Shown here: piece by piece, positions 12,750-25,008 of the stretch | How the letters are laid out: each line of letters opens with the position of its first letter | How positions within the stretch are numbered: position 1 is the first letter of the stretch | Assembly: GCF_018139145.2 (NCBI RefSeq) | Contig: NC_059471.1 | Span: forward strand, 66,164,020 to 66,228,019 | From: Gymnogyps californianus | Taxonomy: Eukaryota > Chordata > Aves > Accipitriformes > Cathartidae | Reading direction: 5' to 3' | DNA length: 64,000 nucleotides | Position numbers and translations under genes: made by a program | The notes under the pieces: generated by a model | What the model saw: the letters and a program-made list of their open reading frames with translations, nothing else | Told to the model about the DNA's origin: nothing | Database searches by the model: none

Positions 12750-13607
12750 AATCATAGAATCATAGAATCATAGAATGGTTTGGGTTGGAAGGGACCTTAA
12801 AGATCACCTAGTTCCAATCCCCCTGCCACGGGCAGGGACACCTTTCACTAGATCAGGTTGCAAAAAGCCCCATCTAACCTGGCCTTGAACACTTCCAGGG
12901 ATGGGGCATCCACAGCCTCTCCGGGCAACCTGTTCCAGTGCCTCACCACCCTCACAGTGAAGAACTTCTTCCTTACATCTAATCTAAATCTACCCTCTTT
13001 CAGTTCAAAGCCATTACCCCTTGTCCTATCACTACATGCCCTTGTAAAAAGTCCCTCTCCAGCTTTCTTGGAGGCCCCCTTTGGGTACTGGAAGGCTGCT
13101 ATAAGGTCTCCGCGGAGCCTTCTCTTCTGCAGGCTGAACAACCCCAACTCTCTCAGCCTGTCCTCATAGGAGAGGTGCTCCAGCCCCCTGATCATCTTCG
13201 TGGCCCTCCTCTGGACTCGCTCCAACAGGTCCATGTCCTTCTTATGTTGAGGACCCCAGACCTGAACACAATACTCCAGGTGGGGTCTCAGGAGAGCAGA
13301 GTAGAGGGGGAGAACTACGTCCCTTGATCTACTGGCCACACTTCTTTTGATGCAGCCCAGGATGCGATTGGCTTTCTGAGCTGCAAGTGCACATTGCTGT
13401 CACATATTCAGTTTTTCATCCACTAATATCCCAAGTCCTTCTCCACAGGGCTTCTCAATCCACTCATCGCCCAGCCTGTATTTGTGCTTGGGATTGCCCC
13501 GACCCATGTGCAGGACCTTGCACTTGGCCTTGTTGAACTTCATGAGGTTCGCACGGGCCCACCTCTCAAGCCTGTCAAGGTTCCTCTGGATGGCATCCCT
13601 TCCCTCC
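12750..13607 (-). mobile_element. Inner (younger) CR1 inserted in an older CR1
   Basis: Minus-strand CR1 with an intact 3' end: on the plus strand it begins with three copies of the octamer-type unit (ATCATAGA) at about 12751-12777. The 163-codon frame 13339-12848 is the ORF2 C-terminus ([60 protein letters not shown]). A second frame further 5' (13636-13400) is the preceding segment containing [15 protein letters not shown]. Similarity stops at about 13607, a 5' truncation. The sequence is well preserved compared with its host element. Confidence 0.93.
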
Positions 13608-13905
13608 GTGCTGGAATGTGTAAGCAGGAGGGTCATCTGTAAGACACATGAAGTAAGCCTTCTGCTTTACTTGAGGCTGGCAAAGCCTCAGCTAAAGCAT
13701 TGAGTCTAGTTACAGGGACTGATTTTCACTGAAGTTCAAAAGAGTCTAGAGGGGAGATGACCTCTGATCAGGGGCATAACAAGGGAGTAGTTGAAGGAAC
13801 TGCAATGGCCGGAAAAGAAGACTGATCAACTGTTTTCAAAAATGTAAGGACCAGGACAGGGCAATAAGTAGGGCAACAGGTAGGTCTCAATTTAGGTGAT
13901 TGTCA
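13608..13905 (+). mobile_element. Outer (older) CR1, right part
   Basis: Plus-strand CR1 resumes exactly at the point of the ORF2 that follows the left part: a TGTAAGACACATGAAGTAAG segment (13637-13656), then GGCAAAGCCTCAGC, then a CAACTGTTTTCAAAAATGTA segment (13829-13848). Left (12333-12749) and right parts are collinear and complementary, so they are one element split by the inner insertion. The 3' end decays near 13905 with no octamer tail visible. Confidence 0.7.
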
Positions 13906-16900
13906 CTATCTCCTTGACATGTATGGTGGATACATCTTAAGGCAACTCTTTCCACGCCACATGTTTGTCCTGTAGTCACTATGGCTTACACACACATGAG
14001 GCTCTAAAAAGCCACTGATATACCATCTTTGTATACAAACTTCTGCGCTCCTTATGTCATTTCAGGAAACAGCCTTGGCTAGAAAAGCAGATGTTATTTG
14101 TAGGACATTGATCACAATTTCATCTTGTAGTTATTTCATTTTAGACTTGCTTCCTTTATTCTTTCTCACAGACATCTACCACATTAACCTCTTTCATCAC
14201 ATCACTTTTATGCTTGCATATGACAAACTCTTCTTCCTCCTCCAATCCCTGAAACTCCTATTAATATATCAACTAATTTCTGTTGGTTTTCTCTGGCTGC
14301 GGACCCAGGCATCATTCTCAAGTCACTTGCCTCCAGTGGCTGGTGCCCTGATCAGCTGCGATATATTGTTTCCTTCACCATAAGGATTGAGAGAGAAGGC
14401 ATCTCCCATTTCTCTAACCCAATTTATTCAATTGAACTCATCACATCATGGTCTTTTCTCCTGAACACCTCACTACATCACTGCGTTTGGATGCTTTTAT
14501 CTTACTTTGGCATGTATAGGCAACAGCACTTTCTCCTTCAGCACACTTTCAGGACCCAGAGCATGCTAACCATTCACAGAATTACAGTCCTGTCATCCTG
14601 CTGGGGTAGTCCCTCAAGGCCAGGAATTAGGGTTCAATCCCCTGTACAAGCACCTCAGTTGCCGGTACATACTCTCTTTCCCAGCTTTTACCTCATGAGC
14701 ACTCTGGTTAATAATTCACATACGGGGGGATATACGGTGGTGGAAACATGTAGTATGCGTGTTCCACTGGAATTACCTTTCTGTTTGGGATGGCATAAAA
14801 GATGCACAGAGCAATGAAAAGTAAAATGCCTCTCCATGTACTCTTGGCATACACTATCCCGCCACAGGTTACTATTCCGCCAGTTCTCACGGCACAACAG
14901 AGGTGGGCACCCCTCTACCCCTTCCTCAAGCCTCGCACAAAAACCTGGGCTTGCCACTAGGCTGCCAGCGTTCACCCTGAAGGACATGGAAGAGAGCTCA
15001 TGATCCAGCCTTCTCGCTCTGCTCTGTAGGCATTAGTACCAAGCAGTCGTGAGGAAGTGAAGAGCTTGAGGACCGTAACTGAACTTCAGCAGACGTTTAC
15101 TAAGTCCAAGTATGTCTCAGCACTCCATCTCCCCCAGTTCCGTAAGCATGCCTTGGGCTTCTCTCCATCTCTGAAGAGGTCTTAAGCCCTCTTTGCCTTC
15201 ACAGAACCTGAACATCACTTTCATCAGGTATTCAAAGACTATCAGCAATTGATTCATTGCTTTGTTATAAATATCTTTATTGGACTATTTTTCCTGATCT
15301 ACCCACTCAAGTTTTATTCAGGAACACTTGTTCCTGAATTAATGTAGTTTAAATAACATCTGTTCTTGAAAAAGTCAGTAACTCACTGCAAGAATATCCA
15401 CTGAAAGATGCACTTAACTAGTTTGTCTCGCAGACTCGGTGCAGTACAGTCAGTAAAAGGTTAAAAGTTAGTTAAAGGTTAGTAACAGAGACAACCTGTG
15501 CATAGGGTGGTGCCAGACAGGAAAAAAAGGTATTTCTTGAGGCTACACAGACTCAGTGATGGCCCTTGAGGTGGCAGGAGGGCCAAACCAAGTGCCTGCC
15601 CAGCTTGTTCCTGCTTGGCCTTTCGACCCAGCATCTAGTAACTCCAGGCAGAAATCTGAGTACCCTGGGGCTTGTAGCAGTACCCTTTTATGCACATATG
15701 TGGGGACAGCCAGATGTGCTGTGCAGCCTCCAGCTGTGCTGCTGTGCAGCCTCCAGCCACCCTCCACCCTTGTAGTAAAAGTTCTGGGTAGAAAAGATGG
15801 TCCAAGACACATCCTTTCATGGCTCCACAGGTCTTTTCTAAAAGCATTTCAATATTTCTTGTCAAATAATACTGGTCCAGGCTGAATTCTGGCTTCTTAC
15901 AGTACAACTCCTGTGCTCTGGATATAGGGGTGTTTTGAAATCAGCATTGCCAAGGGCACCCTGTTGGGTACAGCTCCATCAGGACTGCAACACATTTACT
16001 GTGAACGTACGGAAATAAAATTTTAAAATTAAGCCACTGCAAAATGAGACTGAAATCTTTCATAAGAAAACTATATGGCTTTTATTTTTTTAACTTTAAT
16101 TTTCATGGAACACACTAAAATTAGTGGTCTATGAATACAACTCTCTCTTCAGAACCTGTATGTTATCTGAGTTTAGTGTATTATAATAAATACAAAATCC
16201 TTGCAGAAAGTGAAGCGTTGCAGTTCATTGGTTAAGTGAGCATCTATTTTGTGAAAGTTCAAAATTCAGCCTTATTTTACATTTCAGTTCCTGCATATTT
16301 ATACTTCAGACGATAGTACATCACTAAATAGACCATTTTTCACTTTATACATATTTACGTGATTGGTCTAGAACTTTTTGACACTGCTATATAATAAACA
16401 GTTTTTGTAAGAAGTTCATCTCACTGGTTCAAATGGAGTGGCATTGTCTGCGAGGTCTCATTTCAAAATTATTGCACTTTTATCTTTTTCGTCATGCCAC
16501 GAGATGTGAAGTCCAAAATATTTACCTTTCTGATTGTCAGTCTTTCCTTCATAACGATGTCTGAGTGAAGACAAAATAGACAACTTGTTTTGTTGAATCA
16601 ATAGAGGCATATTATCACAGCAAGATTATAATTCAGGTGTACAATACCTGTATTTTACAGAGTACAAAAATGAAACTGCCATGTGCTGTGTGTCACAGCA
16701 GGTAACTAATATCAACAAACTACCAGAGACTATGTTCAAATAATGTTGTATTGGTCTAACTTCAATCCACAAAAGCAAGGCAATTCAAAGTTAAGGCTTA
16801 AACTCTATCCATAATCCACTCTCTTTAGGAATTGCATTATGAATGCAGCTGAACTCTCATCTCAAGTCTGTGCAGCTACACGTTGCCACACAGATGGTGA

Positions 16901-19174
16901 GAGAAAACAAACCCACGGTTACATGTAGATTCCTATCGGTTGTTTTATATCTGGTAAAGATACTGTCTACTGGCATTCGCATTTACTTGAGCCCGAAACC
17001 CGGGACTTCTTTGGGAGCAGGCTGTGATAATTGCAAAAGGTGTTTGGGACGAGTGGGGTTTAGATGACTGCATTTTTCTCTTTGCTTTTTGGGGCATATT
17101 GGAGTTTTGTGATAGCAGAGGTGGGGAAACACCTGTTTTGTGAACTTCTTGTGGCAACAGGAACAGCCAGTCTCATGTCGGTTTCTGCGTCTTTTTGAAC
17201 TGTAGTTACTGGGAGCCTGAAAAAGGAGGGGATATAAGTCCATGTTGAAACCAAAATAAAAAGGCATCAGTAGTATTCAATATTAAGAACCTCTTACATC
17301 AGCCTGTCATTATAGGCAAACAAGAACATAGTGTAGGAAGCAAAACAGTCTGTTTCCAGGTGAAGATGCAGAGGGAAACATAACTAACTTAGCCATACCT
17401 GAGCCAAGAAATTTGTTTCTACAATGAAGATCGGATTTCAGACCTGGAAACAAAGGTTGTTTGTGAAAACCAATCAACCCGTCATGACTGTGTGTTAGTC
17501 CTATAACCAAAATTTTTAGCCCCTGCCAAAAATAACTTCTACCAGGGCCCTACCTCTCCCACTGCTCAAACACTGATTTCAGGAAATCAAATTCTGCCTC
17601 AGGCTGCCCTGCTTCTCAGGAACATTAGTTGTTTGCAGCTTTCTCTGGAGTGGTGTCGGGCCTGGCACTGGGGTTTTGCAGCTTGTCCACAGGTTTTGGG
17701 GTCAGCAGAAAGGAGAAGGCTCCATGTTTTCCATGGGGTGTCAGGGCCTGTGGCTGTGCCATGGAAACACAGGGGATGGCAGCACCCTGACCCCTGCATC
17801 CTCCTCTCCAGTGGCATCTTTCTACATGCACTATCTGCTTAACTACCTTTTTTTTCTCCAGGTTTCAATGATTTCAAAGCAGCAGAAGGTGAACCAGTAT
17901 GGCTAATCTGTAGCTGCAGAATGCATCAGATTGAAGAGCTTCATAACCACCATTATAGTAATCATCTCAAGCATTACGACATCTTCATTTTTTTGACAGA
18001 AAAGGGACCTGACACTACAGTCTCACAGCTCACAGCTCCTCAAGCCAGGCAAAACTTTGCCCTCAATTTCAATGGCAGCTGCCGCCACAGGATTTTGTCT
18101 GGCAGTTCCTGAGGAAAAACCTACAAAATATTTTCACTTCTTTAAGTGAAAATTCACATCTTGAATGCATAAATCCATAGAAGCCGAGTTATGGCCATGT
18201 GCACCTAGGGCCAGGGCCCAGTAATATTTTCAACAGTCAATAGCACTTGATGGCTCAAATGGAGCCTTCAAAGTTGTTGGCATTGCTTTTGAAGCAAGCT
18301 GCTAGGCCAGACAGGACCTGCCTTCTGCTGATGCTTTCATAGCTGGCTCAAAATCCTGTTTTTCATACATTATATTTCTTCACTCTTGTGTGTTTCTGTG
18401 CTCCACAAGGAATTCCCAGGTTCCTGGGCTGGGATTTGCCGTAATGACAAGGGCCCATAAACATTTATACCTAGGGACAAAGAAATGATGAGGGGAGCTG
18501 TAACTTTTGCCACTGCCCTTGAGGACAGGCTGGTGCAGTGTTGGGGCAGGCCAGCTGCACCAGCCCGCGGTGCCCTGCGCCTGTCCCCAAGCAATTTCCT
18601 TCTCGAGTGAAAGCAGTGGGTCCTGAGACTCCAGTGAGACTTTATCACACCAAACCGGAGTGAGGGGGCTTATTTGCCTTTTCTACTGAAAAAAGACTAA
18701 AATCTGTCCCCTTTCCAGTCCTGTATTTACAAGGCAGGGCTATGTGGTTGAGAGTAGACCCAGGCAAGACCTTATACTGCAGCACTTCCCCTCTCACGTA
18801 ACCCAGGCGTGAATCCAGCAGAATCCGACACTCCGGCATCCCATCCCCAGGGCTGGACACGTACCCTCATTTCTGGGCAGCCCTCAGGAAAGGGTATCAC
18901 CTGGCTGAGGGGTCAGAACAAGTGACTCAGCCCTCAGCCCAGCGCTGGACTCTGTTTCCTTGCTCCCCAGGACAGAAGATACCGGGGAGTGGTTTGCACA
19001 GCCCTATTCTGTCAGCCAAGATGCAGCCCACAACTGACAGCCTGGCTATTGCAGGAATAAATGAAGCTGTGATCTGAGCTGGGACACGAGGTATTACTGC
19101 AGAACAAATAAAAACAGCGCTAGAACTCCATACTGCAGAGGTATTCATCCTTTGTATTCCCTCAAAGAACAAGC

Positions 19175-19200
19175 CTAATCTACTAACCCAAGTAGATTAG
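19175..19200. repeat. Perfect 10-bp inverted repeat (hairpin)
   Basis: CTAATCTACT, a 6-base spacer AACCCA, then AGTAGATTAG. The arms are perfect reverse complements. There is no T-run after it and no surrounding repeat family, so its role, if any, is unknown. Confidence 0.8.
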
Positions 19201-19639
19201 TAAACAGTACATTCGGCTTTCAGAGACCTTCAGTATGTCTGCAGGGCTTGTGATGTAAAATAATATAAATAAAGGAAATAAATTGAAATTTTAGTAAAAA
19301 AAAAAGAAACTGAAGTATTATAGCTGCTTACTTTCTCACTGCTGTGAGGAAGATCAGAGAAGAGTCTTTTGTGTCAGTTTTATTTTGAACCCATTTTGCT
19401 GCTGAATATGGGAAGAGATTAGTTCACTGCTAATTGTGCTGTTGGTTTTGTGATTCTATGAAAACCCCCTAAAAGTCTGCATGCAAAACCAATGAGGTAG
19501 AACACGTTTGACAAGCTTAGTTCCAACATAACCAATGTAGCAGGAAAAGATTTTAAAATCATTGCCTCTCTTCAATAACAATAGTACATACAAGTGTTTA
19601 CAAGAGGATTAAAAGCTGCTTTAGTGAGTTGTATTAAAG

Positions 19640-19995
19640 ATTCCTTTATCAGACAAGTTTTATCGAAAAACCTGTTGGAGCACTATGCGGCTAATCAGAT
19701 GCAAACAGAAGCGGGTTATGTTACTGACTTTATTTTACTTGCTTTAAAAGGATGCACGATGTATCTGTAAAATATACACCATGCGCACAATAAGCCATAC
19801 CTATTAACAGCCTGCCCAATTACAACAACAGCAAAAAAAGCTCCACAAGCAACGACCCCTAGCACCTGGTAATTAAAATTGCTAATCACCAGCAATTATC
19901 TGGCACAGCTTTATAGCCAGGCGAAACAGTTTGACCCTTTGCCCACTGAAAGAAGAATGTTTGCTGTCTATTGATAAGTGCTTAGGCAAAGCTGT
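19640..19995. other. Candidate conserved non-coding element
   Basis: Repeat-free and AT-rich with balanced composition, no long frame, and dense homeodomain-type words (AATTAAAATTGCTAATCACC near 19872-19891, GCAATTATC at 19892-19900). This look is typical of deeply conserved vertebrate enhancers. It is judged by eye only. Confidence 0.25.
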
Positions 19996-20627
19996 GTTCT
20001 GCTCACATCCATTAAGTGGCGACTAATAGGAAGTCAACAAAAGAGCTCTGACATCTGTAGTGGGCACTTCTGGCAGGCCAGGTTTGGGAGCACAGGTGTC
20101 TGATGGGCTCCTTCCAAAGACCAGCATACAGGACACGGGGACTTCTTCTTAAAAAGCAAACTGGAGCTGCCCATGTTTCCTGATCTGGCTCCTCTGCCAT
20201 CAAAGAGTAAATGCAGTAAGTTTGCAGGACAAAGATTAAAATGATTACTCTTCTTGGGAGTGGTGGCTTGTTTTCAGACTGTCCGCACACATTCAAATAC
20301 AGAGCGGTAAGAAGTCCTGTAGGCTCAGTAATTTAGGTAAAGATTGTTCTTTGGTCTATTTCTGTTCTTATTAAGTATTGAGTTAAAGATATATAAAAAT
20401 GTCTCTCTAGTGTGCTCTTTAAGTCTGAGATAGAGAGTTTGAGATAATAAAGATTTATTTTTTTTCTGTAGGACACTATTATGCTCAAAGCTATAAAATA
20501 CCCTTGCATTGTAATAGCTCCAGGAAGCTGCTGCTAGAGATTATTTGAACTAAAATAAACAACTTCATTAAAGCTTCTGAGCTCACCAATGACTCTTATA
20601 AGGTCCTAGATAAAAAGATCAGATTTT

Positions 20628-20646
20628 GAGAGAGAGAGAGAGAGAA

Positions 20647-20731
<85 letters not shown>

Positions 20732-20740
20732 GAGAGGGAG
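20628..20740 (+). repeat. Purine tract with an 84-base poly-G run
   Basis: 113 consecutive purines: (GA)n at 20628-20645, then 84 uninterrupted G at 20647-20730, then AGAGAGGGAG. On the minus strand it reads as poly-C and gives an open poly-proline frame (20804-20619) that is an artefact of the repeat. Such a run can form G-quadruplexes or triplex DNA and is very hard to sequence, so its length may not be exact. Confidence 0.95.
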
Positions 20741-23700
20741 TCTGGCAAAAATATTGCAAGCTTCTAATAAAGAAATGACCTACAAAACCTGAAGGACAAA
20801 GCATCCCTTAATCACTCAGGAATGCAAATTGCTCCAAGAACAGGCATCAGTGGAGATTACAAAGCCAGGAACTGCTGATATCCAGAACCAAACCTCTGTA
20901 GCCTCATCCCTTCGTTTAGAAGGGGCTTTTGGGGATCTTGGCAAGTTGGAGTTTCAGTGTGAAAGGAAATTTACAGACACAAGCAATTTGAGGGCATTCT
21001 GACTTGCACACACCATGCCTTTTCCTGCATAAGATCTCAAAGCCCCTCCATGTACATCTTTATACTGTGACATGTAAAATATGAACAGTTTTAGAAATGG
21101 GAAGCAACACTGCTGCCATGATACTTGACAATATCTGCTAATGTAAAATCATTAATGAAGTCATTCAAAGTGTTTTCTCCTTTCCTAACTCTCTCTTAAG
21201 CCCATCTCTCAAGCTGCTTCAAGTTACTGCAGTTAAACAGCTTGAAAATAACATTATCCCATGAGTATGTTGTGAATAAAGCAGCCACAACCTGCATCTC
21301 TGCTCTCTTTGCATTGGTAAAGTCTGCATCCTGACTGGATACCTCTTGTCTGCACAGGGCATCTCGCACAACTCAGTGTAGCTCCTGTTTAGCCCATACA
21401 CAAAAGTTCCCTTGCTAGAGAAGGAGCAATGTTATGATGGGCCCACACATCTCACTCCAACACAGAGTAAAAATGCAGCTGGAGTTTACAGCTCAACCTA
21501 GGAGCCTGGAAACACTTCTGGGTCACCCAGTTGAACTGTAGCTCAGGAGTTCTCAAAACATCTGTACTCTTTGCCAAAGCCAACTGTAATAATGTAAATA
21601 AAATTTCAAATAAAAACATAAATAGATAAAAAACCCCCACCTCTGTATTCCACACAGTTTTCTCCCTTTGTAGAAAATAAAAGCTGAAGTTCAATTTTCT
21701 GCTTGAATTTTGGCACATGCATGGGTTATTCTCCATTAAATTCCAATTCTTGATCATCAGTGTTACCATGGGATTGCTGTCTACTGTTGTTTGTAAGCTC
21801 CTGCCAGTGTGAAAGAGCCGGATTTCTCTTTGACAAATCTTTAGTGAAGTCAGAAAAAAATGAAGTCACTGGAGATACACCTACTTACAAGCTTGGGCTG
21901 TAAAGTGCAAACCAAGATGAAACGATGGATTATAAATTCTGGCATTGCTTGACATTCACATTCTTCTGCCTGCTTGTCTAATTCGATAATGATCCACAGT
22001 AGAAGAGCATGCTAGCAGATTTGTGTAGTCTATCCATCACAGAGTAAATTATACTGAATGACTCTTCTCTGGGTTAGCTGAGGTAATGAAAAAACTGAGG
22101 AAAAAGAGGAGGAATAGATTTTCTGACACTCTTTGCCATTTGGAGTCCATGAAATACCAATGGATTTCAGAAGGTTTTGTTCAAGTTGGGACATCATGGC
22201 CACCCATGAAAACATATTTGTCTACCAACATTTACATTGAAGAGTGATTTTTACTACCATTGTCCAAATCGCAAACTAATGGAATGGTCATTGGGGTAAG
22301 ACAGCTGTTTTTTGTTCCATTTTTGAAAGGGTGAGTCTTTGGGGGTGGTAGTAGGATGGGTGAATGAATTTAGGGAACAGTAAATTAATCCCACCTTTGA
22401 AAACTGTGGGGTCAAAACAAACTAGAAGATGGAGATGGGGAGCTAATATGCGGCTTGTCTTACCAATCATTTAATTTCCATTTCACGTATAACATGTGCC
22501 TAACACAGAATGGGTGCACAAAGTTCACCAAATCACCACCGCACAATAGTTTTCTCTCTTCTCTGTGCATAATTCCAAAACAAAACCAGCTCACTCATTT
22601 CTCCTTCAGGTGAAAGCCTGGCTGTGCCCCACAGGTCAATGAATCCGTTCTGGGCTTCCTTGGAAGAAAGCTCCAGTGTCAAGAGTCCTCCACTGAAAAT
22701 GTCTCACTAGGGACTGCTAGACAATTAAACCTGGGGACTTCCTGCTCAAGTGCCTGTTAACCTCTTCTGTCCTGGGGAGGAAGAAGAAATGAAGGAGGTA
22801 GATCTCAAACCATTCAACTGCTGCACTCCATCAGGAGTGCTGGTGAGCTGTGCTAGTGTAGACCCAGTCCTGGGGAGTGCTATGTCCCAGGATGGCACGT
22901 CTCAGGTGGCATACCTGCTAGTGCCTTCCCTGACAGCTTGCCAGCCCCAAGGATACACCCAGGAAGAAGAAATACGCCACTCTAGAAATTGCGAAGGCAA
23001 TGCCTATCTTGCCACACCTCACTCAAGATGGACATAGGGTAATAAGCACACTCCTGTACTGCCAGCACTTTGTGGAAAGACAGGCAAATACTCACCAAGA
23101 AATGAAATCTCTGTTCCCCCAGGTTATACATGTTCCAGCACATTTCTTCTTCAACATCAGGTCTGTCTCACCCAGATGAAAACTCAGTGAATTTGCTCAT
23201 ACTTCCCTCTCAAGCTTGGTCAGGCTTTTGATGGGCAACAATGCTGATCCTCCTGCACTGGACAAACTGCTGCTAAGCAGGACAATGTTGACACAGTGGC
23301 CCAAATTGTTTCAGCACCTCCCCTACCAGAAGTAGGGCACAGGGAATCACAAAATAAAAAGAAAGATGGAAAAACAGAGCCTATGCATCATATAACTGGC
23401 ACGATGATTTGTCCCGGTACGTCTTGGACTTTTGACCAGTCTGGGAGACAGGCTCCTGCAAGAAAGATACAAAATAGAAATATAGAACAAAAAAGTGAAA
23501 TGGAAAAAAACAAAAAAGGCAGCTCATCTGTAATTTGAAAAATGTTCATAAACTGATACATTTTACAAAGAACTTTACAAAAATTCAGTTATTATTTTCT
23601 GCCCAGTTTATATCTTGCAGACATAAGCAGACAATAATAGGAATGCTAAATCCTGACTCCTAACTTTGCAGCCATGTTACACGAAGTTAAAATGACTTCA

Positions 23701-24379
23701 GATTCAAAAATTGTAGACCTTACCTTTATGGAAAATGCAGCAAGTCTCACCAATTAGTGGGTAAGCAAAGAGACTATAAGGGTCACATAGTGTTTATATT
23801 TGTTGGAATATGAGAGTTCTCACACTAAAAGCAGAGCCAACCCTCTGAAGCACTTCAGATTTTGCAGAGAAATAGGTGTTTCACCTAAAGAAGTATGGCA
23901 AGAGTTTACTGGCATGAGACAGAGAACTGCTAAGCAGCTGAGGAATCACTGCACCAGAAATCAGGAATCTGAAGTCAAGATCCCCCTTCTGTATAACTCG
24001 TTTTCACACTGTGTTCAAGTGATGGTCCTGTTCATACCCAGACACCTCCTGAATAAAACAATAGTGCAGAAAATTACTGCTGTGCTGACAGTATTCATCC
24101 TATTTTGCCAATATTTATTCTGTCCCACTCATGTCTATCCCTTTTTTATTTATTGGGTGAGATGTCTGTGAATGTACTGTAGCTTTTTATTTCTTGTACA
24201 AAACTCTGTAGGAACATTTTAAAAAATCCAAATACTTGTTAAGTGGGTTTGTTGGTATTTTTTCTAATAATTACCTCAAAGGACTCAAATCTGAATAGCA
24301 CAACATTTATTTCAGGGAAACCATACCAGGTTTCCCTATTGATTGTCAGATATTAGATCTCTGGCGTACTGTGGCTTGT
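20741..24379. other. Unique non-coding sequence, no gene recognised
   Basis: No repeat family or domain. The frames at 22750-23037 and 23800-24171 are open for 95-123 codons but have no recognisable signature. Confidence 0.5.
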
Positions 24380-24607
24380 TGTCGTGGTTTAACCCCAGCC
24401 AGCAACTAAGCACCACGCAGCCGCTTCCCCCTTCCCCCTCCCAGTGGGGTGAGGAGGAGGAAAGAGGGGAAAAAAAGTAAAACTCGTGGGTTGAGATAAG
24501 AACAGTTTAATAACTAAAGTAAAATATAATACTAACAATAGTAATAATGAAATATAATAATAATAATAGTAATGAAAAGGAATATAACAAAAAAGGAGGG
24601 GGAGGAA

Positions 24608-24639
<32 letters not shown>

Positions 24640-25008
24640 CCACCAGTGATGCACAATGCAATTGCTCACCACTCGCTGACCGATGCCCAGTTAGTTCCCG
24701 AGCCACGATCCGTGCCGCCCGGCCAACTCCCCCCTGTTTATATACTGGGCATGACGTTCCATGGTATGGAATACCCCTTTGGCTAGTTCAGGTCAGCTGC
24801 CCCGGCTCTGCTCCCTCCCAGCTTCTTGCACACCTGCTTGCTGGCAGAGCATGGGAAACTGAAAACTCCTTGGCTGAAGACAAGCGCTACTTAGCAACAA
24901 CTAAAACATCGGAGTGTTATCAACATTATTCTCACACTAAATCCAAAACACAGCACTGTACCAGCTACTAAAAAGAAAGTTAACTCTGTCCCAGCTGAAA
25001 CCAGGACA
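24380..25008 (-). mobile_element. Solo LTR B, avian ERV (same family as A and C), inverted
   Basis: A 629-bp LTR in minus orientation, with plus-strand ends TGTCGTGG (24380) and CAGGACA (25008). It is flanked by a perfect 5-bp target duplication CTTGT (24375-24379 and 25009-25013). On the minus strand the TATA box is at 24744-24737 and the ATTAAA signal at 24511-24506. A/C-rich repeats (AAAAC units near 24615-24637) replace the T/C tract of its sisters. No internal retroviral sequence adjoins it. The small frames in it are LTR shadows. Confidence 0.92.

Larger units (their letters stand above)
13906..20627. other. Long unique non-coding stretch
   Basis: No gene recognised in 6.7 kb. The 14100-14560 part is pyrimidine-rich on the plus strand. 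A short duplication of a GTGCTGTGCAGCCTCCAG-type word occurs at about 15716-15757. The 19640-19990 part and the hairpin at 19175-19200 are listed separately. Frames of 60-109 codons occur on all strands without domain signatures. Confidence 0.5.

Noticed and set aside
14100..14560. Pyrimidine-rich stretch suggesting an old L2-like or other LINE
   Set aside because: No ordered set of LINE segments could be recognised on either strand.
14580..14660. GGTTCAATCCC word resembling a tRNA/SINE B box
   Set aside because: No A box at the proper distance, no cloverleaf, and no SINE core around it.
20619..20804. Poly-proline frame on the minus strand
   Set aside because: Direct translation of the poly-G run; no sequence outside the repeat supports a protein.
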